Shown: in pieces, positions 1 through 7,530 of the stretch
Layout of the letters: every line of letters starts with the position of its first letter
Position numbering within the stretch: position 1 is the first letter of the stretch
DNA from: Alphaproteobacteria bacterium
Lineage (GTDB): Bacteria; Pseudomonadota; Alphaproteobacteria; UBA9655
DNA: 36,232 bases
Direction of reading: 5' to 3'
Assembly: GCA_019748065.1 (NCBI GenBank)
Contig: JAIEQB010000069.1
Span: 1 to 36,232, forward strand
Program-made: the position numbers and the translations under genes
Notes under the pieces: model-generated
What the model was told of the DNA's origin: nothing
Database searches by the model: none
The model's input: only the letters and a program-made list of their open reading frames with translations

Positions 1-46
1 AGATATATATTTTGAAGGAAGACTCCAACTGGGGTTCAATGTTTAA
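1..46 (+). pseudogene. 3' end of an IS256-type transposase (first copy, cut by window edge)
   Basis: The first 14 codons (from base 2) read DIYFEGRLQLGFNV and then TAA at 44-46. This is the same C-terminus as the longer transposase fragment that ends at 367. The gene runs in from the left edge, so its completeness cannot be judged. It is the last part of a first copy of the element whose terminal sequence (47-75) is joined directly to a second, 5'-truncated copy. Confidence 0.7.
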
Positions 47-75
47 CCGTTGACACAGTTAATTGAACATTCTCT
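1..75. repeat. Direct repeat, copy A (IS 3' end plus terminal sequence)
   Basis: Bases 1-75 are identical to 322-396, an offset of 321. The unit holds the last 14 transposase codons, the stop and about 29 bases of non-coding terminus containing TTGACACAGTTAATTGAAC. The two copies diverge exactly after ATTCTCT (75 and 396), which marks the probable right end of the element. Confidence 0.9.
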
Positions 76-367
76 TAAATCCTGGAGATCAAATTGGGAG
101 CATTTGAGCCATTATTTTCAATATTCTGGCGACATTCGCCGGCTGATTTATACGACCAATCCAATCGAGGGGTTTCATCGGCAAGTGAGGAAATTTACTA
201 AAACAAAAGGCGCGTTTACCAGTGAATCTGCGCTTTTTAAGCTGGTTTATTGCGCTTGCCAGAAAATTGCTGAAAAATGGACGGCTCCCTTACAAAATTG
301 GGCTTTGACTATTTCTCAGCTAGATATATATTTTGAAGGAAGACTCCAACTGGGGTTCAATGTTTAA
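50..367 (+). pseudogene. IS256 (mutator) family transposase, C-terminal fragment
   Basis: About 95 residues match the C-terminal end of IS256-family DDE transposases: IRRLIYTTNPIEGFHRQVRK carries the catalytic Glu region of the family, followed by a KTKGAF stretch and an LDIYFEGRL tail. Full-length members are about 400 aa, so roughly the last quarter is present and the DDE Asp residues are missing. The open frame can be started at TTG 50 only because the terminal repeat of the preceding copy (47-75) happens to read in frame. Homology begins near base 76, where internal transposase sequence abuts the end of the first copy. The fragment cannot be active by itself. Confidence 0.8.
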
Positions 368-396
368 CCGTTGACACAGTTAATTGAACATTCTCT
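322..396. repeat. Direct repeat, copy B (IS 3' end plus terminal sequence)
   Basis: This is the second perfect copy of the 75-bp unit at 1-75. Beyond 396 the sequence is unrelated to the element, so 396/397 is the likely junction between the insertion sequence and older DNA. Confidence 0.9.
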
Positions 397-500
397 GGAG
401 CATCGCTGGGCAAGGTCATGTTTAGCTGTTGCCCTATCTGCGTTGGCTCTGGAGCAGGCTTTTCTTCACCTTTCTTGGGGCGTCCTTTTTTCTTTTTTTA
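397..500 (-). pseudogene. Possible remnant of a second transposase-like gene
   Basis: On the minus strand, from a stop at 500-498 down to the IS junction, one frame reads KKKKGRPKKGEEKPAPEP and then TQIGQQLNMTLPSDAP. A basic GRPKKG linker followed by Pro/Glu-rich sequence resembles internal linkers of IS4/IS1634-type transposases, but no catalytic motif is visible and there is no start. I read it as a short remnant interrupted by the IS256-type insertion. It could equally be chance in AT-rich DNA. Confidence 0.25.
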
Positions 501-590
501 TTCAAAGATGGCTCCACAGGAGTTTGTTTCTCAGCTTAATAGGCGTGAGTATTTACGATTAGATTACTTATCTTACGTAAACATAACTCG

Positions 591-631
591 TTTAAACGTG
601 TACTACCTTTAATAGGTAGCACACGTTTAAA
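591..631. terminator. Strong 18-bp inverted repeat, possible terminator of the 643-3108 gene
   Basis: Arms 591-608 (TTTAAACGTGTACTACCT) and 614-631 pair with a single A/C mismatch around a 5-nt loop. It lies 12 bases beyond the stop of the minus-strand gene ending at 643. There is no clear U run after the stem on either strand, so it may be a processed 3' hairpin or a mobile-element palindrome rather than a classical rho-independent terminator. Confidence 0.5.
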
Positions 632-642
632 TCCAACTTTTC

Positions 643-3108
643 TCATTCTTCAGGTGGGTTAAACAACAGTGCATAAGGTCTTCCTCCTTTTGCTAGTTCT
701 GAAAATTTAGCTTTTGCTGTCTCACGGTCAGGAATTTGCCCTTCTCGAAGGCTAGGGAAAAGAACTTTCAGAATTGCATCATCCGAAAGGGTAGAATTAT
801 TATATCCCCTGAATGAATCTCCCATTCTTTGAAGAAAGTCTCCTCTGAAATACTCTTCATAAGACAAAGGGGGCATAAAGAGCTTTGCATAAGGTCTTTC
901 TCCTTTTGCTAGTTCTGAAAATTTAGCTTTTGCTGCCTCACGGTCAGGAATTTGCCCTTCTCGAAGGCTAGGGAAAAGAACTTTAAGAATTGCACCATTC
1001 GAAAGGGTAGAACGATTATATTCCCTGAATGAATCTCCCATTTTTTGAAGAAAGTCTCCTCTGAAATAGTCTTCATAAGACCTATCCATAGAACTACTGC
1101 CAACGCTTTCAGGAGGAGTAAAGAGCTTTGCATAAGGTCTTCCTCCTTTTGCTAGTTCTGAAAATTTAGCTTTTGCTACCTCTAGGGGAGGAACTTCTCC
1201 CTCTGGAAGGCTAGGGAAAAGAGCTTTAAGAATTGCATCATTCGAAAGGGTAGAACGATTATATTCCCTGAATGAATCTCCCATTTTTTGAAGAAATTCT
1301 CCTCTGAAATACTCTTCATAAGACCTATCCATAGAAGAAATAGAAGCTATAGGTACAGCCCTAGTTGTCCAATTAGAATAGGGAGAAGAGCCATCGGATG
1401 TTGCTCCATATTTCCTTTGGAAAAGGCTTGCAATCCATGATTGCAAGTCGCTAAGATTGTTTATTCTTATTGTTTGTAATAGAGCAAAGTCATCATCACT
1501 TAAGATGGTATGAAATGTAATAGCCGCTCTTTTTGTGCTTGGAATAACAACCGTTGAGACGAAAAAACTTGTTTGATCAGCTTTCAATTCAGAAAGCATT
1601 GGAAAACTACCACCAGAAGAGACAACTACAGGATTCCCAGTAAGAGTTTTTGGATTAATGCCATTATGAGACGAAATAAGCCCTTTTGAAGGTCCAGTAA
1701 GCGTGATAGAGTTATCTGGTGATAATATTGCGACTTCAATTACTGCCTGGTCATCATAAGCTTTATCTGAAGAATAAGGCGCGCCTGGAAAAGCCCAGGA
1801 CTGAGGTCTTAAAAGCCGCGCTGCTTCAGACGTCCAAGGATTATCTTGTACAACGTAAAAATAATCCACCACTTTAGGGTCTATTCCTAATTTTTGGAGA
1901 GTCGCTTGTGCTTCAGAAAGAGCAGGAAATAAGTTAGCATCTAACTCTCCTGCACGCTGGCAAGCAGCGTAAGAAAAAACAGGGGTCCCATAGCTCTTCC
2001 TAACTTTCTCATCCATGCTGTAAGTGTGAACGACAGGAGCTTGAGGCATATTAATTTTGTATTGATCGGTGTTATTAATATTAAACCTGCCGATCGTGTA
2101 AATCTGCCCAAAAAAATCTACTTCGCTTTTAGTAAATGATAAAGAATCAAATCGCGAAGCAAACTCACTAAAGTCTTGCGAGCTCATTTCGCACATCCAC
2201 TCAATCACTTTTATTTCATTCTCAGCAAATCTTTTGCGTGTCTCTAAGTCCTCCTCAAAACATAATGGACTTACGTGAGCATGGGCATAGAATGCGGCCT
2301 TCGGTGGAAGAGATGCATCCCCAAATCTAAATTTTGCTCGTTGATATAAGCGGTGCGGGCTCTCATAAAGCGGTGCATAAACATCCAAGTTTATATCAAA
2401 AAGCTTACAAGCAAGACCAAAACTACCTATGTTTTTCAACTCTAGAGCCGGCAAAGAAAGCATTACATGAGTTTTAGAAAAACACTCTAACATTTCTTCA
2501 ATAATTTTGTCATTGGCAGCTATGATTTTTCTGGTAGATATGCTGTTTTCAGGAAGATCGAAATAATCATGAGCAGTCTCATTTAATAAATGAATGGATA
2601 ATTTATTAATTTCTTCTCCTTCAAACTCTAAAGGTGCTCCTTCACCTCTTTGTACCTTGCGCTGGTTAAGTTGCGTATAAAGCTCCACTGCAAATTCTTC
2701 GCGCAATTCTGCTGTAGAAACGCTGGTATTCTCTCCGTGAAAAGCAGATTTCAGAAGAGTTGCAAACATATCTCTAGATATTCCTTTATCAGGAAATAAA
2801 ATATTTAATGTGTGCAGGAAGCATGTCCCGTCTCCAGGAACTTCCCCTTTAATGAAAGGACGGTTCTCAAATAAAAATAGTTTATCTGGCTCCCCAAAGC
2901 CGGAAACACTTCTTAGGCCTGTAGCCCTCCTTTCTTCTTCTATTTGTTCAAATCCAATAGAAGAAGATGCTGATGAAGAGTATGACAGTTCTAAGTGGTC
3001 CCAGTTTTCCCACTCGCCTTCCATAGCAGAAACAGCAGGAAGGAACAAAAGCGTCATTGCTGTTGAATTTCTTAAAAGCTTCAAAAAACTAACTGTAAAA
3101 GAACTCAT
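643..3108 (-). CDS. Secreted OTU-like putative cysteine protease with three C-terminal repeats
   Basis: The ATG at 3108 is preferred over upstream ATGs because GAAGG lies 7 nt before it and the protein then opens with a signal peptide (hydrophobic MTLLFLPAVSA, residues 18-28). After a Ser-rich stretch (43-50), residues 90-100 read VPGDGTCFLHT, resembling the D-G-x-C nucleophile motif of OTU deubiquitinases (Asp93, Cys96). The segment at about 236-258 (ELKNIGSFGLACKLFDINLDVYAP region) and AHAHVSPL at about 273-280 would supply the usual hydrophobic strand and His. Residues about 591-821 are three copies of a ~75-aa unit starting SYEEYFRGEFLQKMGDSFR. 821 aa in total. The likely role is a secreted effector acting on host ubiquitin, but this is inference. 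The OTU call rests on motif reading and needs a profile or structure search. Confidence 0.6.
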   Translation of the reverse strand: MSSFTVSFLKLLRNSTAMTLLFLPAVSAMEGEWENWDHLELSYSSSASSSIGFEQIEEERRATGLRSVSGFGEPDKLFLFENRPFIKGEVPGDGTCFLHTLNILFPDKGISRDMFATLLKSAFHGENTSVSTAELREEFAVELYTQLNQRKVQRGEGAPLEFEGEEINKLSIHLLNETAHDYFDLPENSISTRKIIAANDKIIEEMLECFSKTHVMLSLPALELKNIGSFGLACKLFDINLDVYAPLYESPHRLYQRAKFRFGDASLPPKAAFYAHAHVSPLCFEEDLETRKRFAENEIKVIEWMCEMSSQDFSEFASRFDSLSFTKSEVDFFGQIYTIGRFNINNTDQYKINMPQAPVVHTYSMDEKVRKSYGTPVFSYAACQRAGELDANLFPALSEAQATLQKLGIDPKVVDYFYVVQDNPWTSEAARLLRPQSWAFPGAPYSSDKAYDDQAVIEVAILSPDNSITLTGPSKGLISSHNGINPKTLTGNPVVVSSGGSFPMLSELKADQTSFFVSTVVIPSTKRAAITFHTILSDDDFALLQTIRINNLSDLQSWIASLFQRKYGATSDGSSPYSNWTTRAVPIASISSMDRSYEEYFRGEFLQKMGDSFREYNRSTLSNDAILKALFPSLPEGEVPPLEVAKAKFSELAKGGRPYAKLFTPPESVGSSSMDRSYEDYFRGDFLQKMGDSFREYNRSTLSNGAILKVLFPSLREGQIPDREAAKAKFSELAKGERPYAKLFMPPLSYEEYFRGDFLQRMGDSFRGYNNSTLSDDAILKVLFPSLREGQIPDRETAKAKFSELAKGGRPYALLFNPPEE
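660..1335. repeat. Three in-gene tandem repeats (~217-243 bp period)
   Basis: Blocks at about 660-870, 880-1095 and 1105-1335 are close copies. Each contains GCATAAGGTCTT (starting near 671, 888 and 1131) followed by TTGCTAGTTCTGAAAATTTAG. They encode the ~75-aa repeats of the OTU-like protein. The linker between the first two protein copies carries an additional SVGSSSMDR segment. Similarity at the DNA level points to recent duplication or gene conversion. Confidence 0.9.
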
Positions 3109-3263
3109 ATCACTACCTTCTATCTTTAAATAATGAACCATCATTAACTATCATTATTCATGTAGTATTTTGCAACTCAAATTACAATCCTAATTCAAAA
3201 AAATCTAAGCATAGAGTACGTATAGAGGTTGCCTACATCAGAAGTGAGGGATTTTGACTATAT

Positions 3264-3296
3264 AAAAAAAAGGGCGCCCAAGGGCACCCTTTTTAA
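3264..3296 (-). terminator. Rho-independent terminator of HU
   Basis: Read on the minus strand, AAAAGGGTGCCC pairs with GGGCGCCCTTTT with one mismatch and a 2-nt loop, followed by a run of eight T. It starts 16 bases past the HU stop codon. Confidence 0.85.
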
Positions 3297-3311
3297 AGTT
3301 CGAAAGAATGA

Positions 3312-3587
3312 TTATCGCGCAATCGCTTCTTTTAAGCCTTTTCCTGCACGGAATTTAGGCAATTTAGCAGCACGAATTTTAATCTTTTCGCCAGTACGTG
3401 GGTTACGCCCCTCACCTGCTGGACGATGGGTCACAGTAAATGTACCAAATCCAACAAGACGCACTTCTTTATCTGCTTTTAGAGATTTTGTGATTGATTG
3501 AATCACACCATCAATGGCCCTTGAAGCATCAGCTTTTGTAAGACCAGAAATTTCAGCGACTGATGTCACTAAATCGTTTTTGTTCAC
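3312..3587 (-). CDS. hupB: DNA-binding protein HU
   Basis: Small basic histone-like protein that bends DNA as a dimer and compacts the nucleoid. The sequence MNKNDLVTSVAEISGLTKAD, then GFGTFTVTHRPAGEGRNPRTG and IKIRAAKLPKFRAGKGLK shows the complete HU fold, including the RNPRTG tip of the DNA-binding arm. I chose the GTG at 3587 because it gives 91 aa, the usual HU size, and is preceded by GGGGGAT. An ATG at 3602 would add MGDIP but would put that Shine-Dalgarno sequence inside the gene. It follows lon on the same strand, a gene order common in proteobacteria, but has its own promoter and terminator. Confidence 0.93.
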   Translation of the reverse strand: MNKNDLVTSVAEISGLTKADASRAIDGVIQSITKSLKADKEVRLVGFGTFTVTHRPAGEGRNPRTGEKIKIRAAKLPKFRAGKGLKEAIAR

Positions 3588-3629
3588 TGGAATATCCCCC
3601 ATGTTATTGCAAACGACCTTTCAACTACT

Positions 3630-3647
3630 GTTCTGAAGGTTCAGAAC
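3630..3647. promoter_or_regulatory. Perfect palindrome in the HU leader
   Basis: GTTCTGAA and TTCAGAAC (8-bp perfect arms, GG spacer) lie just downstream of the predicted transcription start of HU and about 43 bases before its start codon. It could be an operator or a 5' leader hairpin. No binding protein can be named from the sequence. Confidence 0.45.
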
Positions 3648-3658
3648 AACTCGAAAAA

Positions 3659-3687
3659 ATGGTACCTGAATCCTCAAAACCAGTCAA
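3659..3687 (-). promoter_or_regulatory. Sigma-70-type promoter for HU
   Basis: On the minus strand TTGACT (3687-3682) and TACCAT (3664-3659) are separated by 17 bases, within the lon-HU gap. The -35 matches 5/6 and the -10 4/6 of the consensus. Confidence 0.55.
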
Positions 3688-3742
3688 TGCTTTAAAAAAA
3701 CTTTGATAAAAAATAATTTTGTTTAAAATCAATCAGTTGGTT

Positions 3743-6187
3743 TTAATGGGTCGTAATTTCTTCATTTTGTTGCCTTTCAAGATCCCTTTTATGGTTGGCA
3801 ATGTTTGCCATTTCCTCAGTCCAGACAATAGGTTGTAAGGGCTCTTTTAGAGCAACTTTCAGAACTTCCTCCACCCGAGAAACCGGAATAACTTTCATTC
3901 CTTTTTTCACATTTGCTGGAATTTCCGCCAAATCTTTTTCATTCTCTTTAGGAATAATGACGATCTTAATCCCACCTCTTAGAGCTGCCAAAAGCTTTTC
4001 TTTCAAGCCACCAATAGGTAAAACGCGTCCCCTTAAGGTAATTTCTCCCGTCATCGCTACATCCTTTCGAACAGGAATTCCTGTAAGGACGGATACAATA
4101 GAGGTACACATCGCAACTCCTGCAGAAGGACCATCTTTTGGCGTTGCTCCTTCGGGAACGTGAATGTGAATGTCGCGTTTATCAAAAAGAGGCGGCTCAA
4201 TGCCAAATTGCGGCGCCTTCGATTTTACATAACTGGCGGCGGCCTGCACCGACTCCTGCATAACTTCGCCCAACTTTCCGGTGATTTGCATCTTCCCTTT
4301 ACCAGGCAACATCACAGCTTCAATGGAGAGAAGCTCTCCCCCCACTTCTGTCCACGCAAGTCCTGTTGTCACGCCAATGGTGTCCTCAAGATCGGCCATG
4401 CCATGGCGAAAGCGCGCAATTCCGGCAAATTTGCTCAGATTTTTCGTTGTGATTTTAACGCTCTTATGCTTTGGAGTGGCCAAATAACGCACAGCCTTTC
4501 GGCAAAGGTTAGCAAGTTCTCGCTCCAAATTCCGCACGCCCGCTTCAAGGGTATAGGTGCGAATCACTTCGCGCAGGGCTTGTTCCGTAATTGAAATCTC
4601 CTTTGGCTTTAATCCATGGTTTTCCAATTGTTTTGGAAACAAGTGGCGTCGCGCAATTTGAACCTTCTCATCTTCCGTATACCCAGAGATCCGAATGATC
4701 TCCATACGATCCAAAAGGGGCTGTGGCATATTGAGCGTATTTGCAGTCGTCACAAACAAAACATTCGATAAATCGTAATCAATTTCCAGATAATGGTCGT
4801 TGAAGGTATTGTTTTGTTCTGGATCCAAGACCTCCAAAAGGGCAGAAGTGGGGTCTCCGCGCCAGTCACTTCCTAACTTGTCGATTTCATCCAACAAATA
4901 GAGAGGATTAGTGGTTTTCGCCTTTTTCATCCCTTGAATAATCTTACCGGGCATAGAGCCAATATAGGTACGGCGGTGACCTCTGATTTCCGCTTCATCA
5001 CGAACACCACCCAATGACATGCGTACAAAGTTTCGCCCCGTCGCACGCGCAATAGATTTTCCTAGAGAAGTTTTTCCTACACCAGGAGGACCTACAAGGC
5101 ATAAGATAGGGCCATGAATGCGCCCGACCCTGTTTTGAACAGCAAGGTACTCAAGAATCCGTTCTTTAACTTTTTCTAAGCCATAATGATCTTCGTTCAA
5201 AACCTTTTCAGCCTTGCTCAGATCTTTTTTTACACGCGCTTGAGTTCCCCATGGAATCTCCAAAAGCCAATCTAAGTAATTACGTAAAACCGTAGCTTCA
5301 GCAGACATGGGGCTCATTTGGCGTAATTTTTTTAACTCACTTTGAGCACGTTCAAGAGCTTCTTTCGATAACTTTGTTTTCCTGATTTTATCTTCTAACT
5401 CAGAAAGCTCGTCCTTACCCTCTTCCCCTTCACCCAACTCTTTTTGAATCGCCTTAAGTTGTTCATTAAGGTAGTATTCTCTTTGAGTTTTTTCCATTTG
5501 ACGCTTGACGCGGCTACGGATTCGTTTTTCCGCCTGCATAACGCCAATTTCGCCTTCTATAAAGCTAATAGCCTTCTCTAAACGTTTACTTACGTCTGCG
5601 GTTTCTAAAAGCCCTTGTTTTTCATCTAATTTAAAACTCAAGTGGGCAGTGACAACATCAGCAAGTTTTGAAGGGTCCGAAATCTGCACAATTGAAGACA
5701 TGATATCAGCCGGAATTTTTTTCTGGAATTTGACGTACTGTTCAAATTGGGAAATAAGAGTGCGCATCAAAGCTTGAGACTCTTGAGCGGCACCAGGCTC
5801 TTCCTTAAAAGATGCAACTTCAGCTTCAAAATACCCTGGACTTGTAATCAATTTGTTGACTTTGACTCGATTCTCTCCCTCAAGGAGAACCTTTACGGTC
5901 CCATCAGGTAACCGTAAAAGCTGCAAAACACGAGCAAGAGTCCCAACTGTATAAAGATCCTTTATGCCCGGATTATCGATGGTAGGGTCTTTTTGACTCA
6001 ACAGCACTACTTTTTGATTGCTGCTCATAACAACATCTAAAGCGTGTATGGACTTTTCTCGACCCACAAACAAAGGAATCACCATGTGGGGAAACACCAC
6101 AACATCACGCAAGGACAATACGGGGTAGACCGATTGTTGAATCTCTATATCTTTTTCACTCAAGAATAACCTCTCGTTCACTTTCAC
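3743..6187 (-). CDS. lon: ATP-dependent Lon protease
   Basis: Cytoplasmic AAA+ serine protease that degrades misfolded and short-lived regulatory proteins. 814 aa, a normal LonA length. The N-terminal substrate-binding domain begins near PVLSLRDVVVFPHMVIPL. A coiled-coil segment around residues 190-290 is followed by Walker A GPPGVGKT (Lys near 372) and Walker B LYLLDEIDK. The proteolytic domain has DGPSAG with catalytic Ser near 687 and GGLKEK with the partner Lys near 730, the spacing typical of the Ser-Lys dyad. All key residues are present. HU follows 155 bases downstream. I see no unambiguous heat-shock promoter upstream. Confidence 0.98.
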   Translation of the reverse strand: MKVNERLFLSEKDIEIQQSVYPVLSLRDVVVFPHMVIPLFVGREKSIHALDVVMSSNQKVVLLSQKDPTIDNPGIKDLYTVGTLARVLQLLRLPDGTVKVLLEGENRVKVNKLITSPGYFEAEVASFKEEPGAAQESQALMRTLISQFEQYVKFQKKIPADIMSSIVQISDPSKLADVVTAHLSFKLDEKQGLLETADVSKRLEKAISFIEGEIGVMQAEKRIRSRVKRQMEKTQREYYLNEQLKAIQKELGEGEEGKDELSELEDKIRKTKLSKEALERAQSELKKLRQMSPMSAEATVLRNYLDWLLEIPWGTQARVKKDLSKAEKVLNEDHYGLEKVKERILEYLAVQNRVGRIHGPILCLVGPPGVGKTSLGKSIARATGRNFVRMSLGGVRDEAEIRGHRRTYIGSMPGKIIQGMKKAKTTNPLYLLDEIDKLGSDWRGDPTSALLEVLDPEQNNTFNDHYLEIDYDLSNVLFVTTANTLNMPQPLLDRMEIIRISGYTEDEKVQIARRHLFPKQLENHGLKPKEISITEQALREVIRTYTLEAGVRNLERELANLCRKAVRYLATPKHKSVKITTKNLSKFAGIARFRHGMADLEDTIGVTTGLAWTEVGGELLSIEAVMLPGKGKMQITGKLGEVMQESVQAAASYVKSKAPQFGIEPPLFDKRDIHIHVPEGATPKDGPSAGVAMCTSIVSVLTGIPVRKDVAMTGEITLRGRVLPIGGLKEKLLAALRGGIKIVIIPKENEKDLAEIPANVKKGMKVIPVSRVEEVLKVALKEPLQPIVWTEEMANIANHKRDLERQQNEEITTH

Positions 6188-6465
6188 AACTCTCTAATTT
6201 TAGGATAGACCATTTGTGAATTTTCATAAAGGGGTTAAATCGCGAGAGATAATCCATGAGCAAAGCAACAGCTAAAATTTGCCATCCTCCCTAGAATCAT
6301 TAAGGGTAAGACCGAGGTTAATGAAATATCAACGTTTTTACTTTATTATCAGATCAAATAATATAGAAACTTAAATAGAGTATGTGAAAACCCTATGGAC
6401 AAAGTCAGAACAATCACTCTCCCCCCAGCGTTTCTCAGCGTTTCCATCAATGGGGTGGGGCAAAG
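6188..6465. other. Gap between lon and the reverse-transcriptase remnant
   Basis: AT-rich sequence of 278 bases that must hold the lon promoter, but no convincing -35/-10 or sigma-32 pair is visible. The last 30 bases can be read in frame into the following remnant, which suggests that more decayed reverse-transcriptase sequence may lie here. Confidence 0.4.
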
Positions 6466-6870
6466 ATGAGGCTTCGAGAACTGCACACATGGATGAAGCC
6501 TGGTATTAGGAGTCAAAAAGGATTTGATCTCTTAGGATATCATATCACGCCTCAAGGTTTCTCTACCAACCAAAAAACCCAGGAAAAAGCATTTAAGAAT
6601 GCAAAGCGGCGTTATGCGCAAGGGGACATGAAGTCCCTGCAAGAGGACCTTAAGCGTTGGAGAGAATGGGGGCATGCGGGTCTTCCGTCCAAAGTTCATC
6701 ACGTTGAAAATATTGTTGCGTCTATAGCTGAAAAAGTCACAGCAGGAAGACGTCAATCGAACTCACAGAGTCGAACAAACTGCCCAACCCTCTCTGTGTT
6801 TTATGGGCTTAACAACTTTATGAAAGGAATATCATCATGCAAAATAAATTTCTCCAGACATCAGCGCTGA
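6466..6870 (+). pseudogene. Reverse transcriptase, C-terminal remnant (group II intron/retron type)
   Basis: Residues 19-65 read KGFDLLGYHITPQGFS, then KTQEKAFKNAKRRYAQG and LKRWREWGHAGL. In bacterial reverse transcriptases a GFDFLGY motif is followed by a KT-containing stretch and an RRW-RWV-GL thumb segment, so this is the palm end plus thumb. The catalytic YADD region and everything before it are missing. The stretch after about residue 80 does not look like the family, and the reading frame then runs into the following small gene. No group II intron domain V hairpin was found nearby. It is a decayed relic, not a functional enzyme. Confidence 0.55.
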
Positions 6871-7160
6871 TCCTTGGGATTAGTCTCTTCTCTGGTCTTG
6901 AATCCGCCCAGGCTATGACGGACAGATGTAGCAACGAGAAAGCCGCGTGTTTACAAAGTTGTAGCGAATTGTACCCCGCCACCGATTCCTCCAATCTCGC
7001 TCTACTCAAGGCATGTAATATTAAGTGCTCGGAAAATATGCAGAAATGTATAAACGATACTTTATGAAACGAATATCACCATGCAAAATAAATTTCTCCG
7101 GACATCAGCGCTGATCCTTGGGATTAGTCTCTTCTCTGGTCTTGAATCCGCCCAGGCTAT
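6824..7160. repeat. Tandem duplication of the miniprotein leader and signal peptide
   Basis: About 90 bases starting near 6824 and again near 7068 (period 244) are almost identical, covering the ribosome binding site and the signal-peptide codons. The mature parts are more divergent but still align through TCCTCCAATCTC and CTCTACTCAAGG. Confidence 0.85.
6837..7067 (+). CDS. Small secreted six-cysteine protein, copy 1
   Basis: 76 aa. The signal peptide is MQNKFLQTSALILGISLFSG followed by LESAQA, with cleavage after AQA near residue 26. The ~50-aa mature part has six Cys in the mirror-image pattern C-x6-C-x3-C ... C-x3-C-x6-C, suggesting a helical hairpin clamped by disulfides, as in other small exported Cys-rich proteins. 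AAAGGA precedes the ATG by 8 nt. The function is unknown and I recognise no family. An almost identical signal peptide and leader occur in the gene immediately downstream, so the pair arose by tandem duplication. Confidence 0.7.
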   Translation: MQNKFLQTSALILGISLFSGLESAQAMTDRCSNEKAACLQSCSELYPATDSSNLALLKACNIKCSENMQKCINDTL

Positions 7161-7314
7161 GATGGACAAGACTATAGTGAACAAATGTAACGAAGAGGCA
7201 GCCGGGTGTTCACAAAGTTGTGGAGAATGGTACCCCCCCCCACCAATTCCTCCAATCTCACTCTACTCAAGGAATGTGATAATAAGTGCTGGAAAGAGTT
7301 GCAGAGCTGTATGA
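7081..7314 (+). CDS. Small secreted six-cysteine protein, copy 2, frameshifted at a C9 run
   Basis: It starts 13 bases after copy 1, and the first 26 residues differ from copy 1 at one position only (R for Q). The frame as read passes a run of nine C (7233-7241) and then reads WYPPPPIPPISLYSRN, losing the last three Cys of the pattern. One additional C (or two fewer) would restore a protein ending LLKECDNKCWKELQSCMKIK at 7325, with all six Cys spaced as in copy 1. Either the gene has just been inactivated, the run varies within the population, or the run length is a sequencing error. Confidence 0.55.
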   Translation: MQNKFLRTSALILGISLFSGLESAQAMMDKTIVNKCNEEAAGCSQSCGEWYPPPPIPPISLYSRNVIISAGKSCRAV

Positions 7315-7435
7315 AAATTAAATAAGCGTGCAATTAGTGGAAGGTTGAAGTGTCTAGCCACACTCCGAACACCATGGCCCACGTTTGCAACGGTTTGGTT
7401 ATCATGACCCAGACGTCATCACTAGACCTTTTTGT

Positions 7436-7457
7436 CGGGCCCCCGAATGTGGGCCCG
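7436..7457. other. GC-rich hairpin downstream of the miniprotein pair
   Basis: CGGGCCC (7436-7442) and GGGCCCG (7451-7457) form a perfect 7-bp stem with an 8-nt loop, conspicuous in this AT-rich DNA. There is no U run after it on either strand, so terminator function is doubtful. Confidence 0.4.
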
Positions 7458-7483
7458 GCTCTAATACGGTAGAGTCAGGGATA

Positions 7484-7530
7484 TGAGCTCACGAACGCGC
7501 TATCGAGTAGTGGTGTAGAACGTGGGCTCA
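7484..7530. other. 10-bp stem with 27-nt loop
   Basis: TGAGCTCACG (7484-7493) pairs with CGTGGGCTCA (7521-7530), with one G-U pair on the plus strand. Together with the preceding hairpin it makes the 231-base gap before the LRR gene look structured. A non-coding RNA or element end is possible. I could not match it to a known class. Confidence 0.3.

Noticed and set aside
371-612. Two overlapping plus-strand open frames (371-562 and 418-612)
   Set aside because: No ribosome binding site and no family likeness. They begin in the IS terminus or antisense to a low-complexity remnant and end in a palindrome.
7430-7530. tRNA or group II intron domain V/VI
   Set aside because: The stems do not give a cloverleaf, and the GAGC...GAAA...GUUC pattern of domain V is not present.
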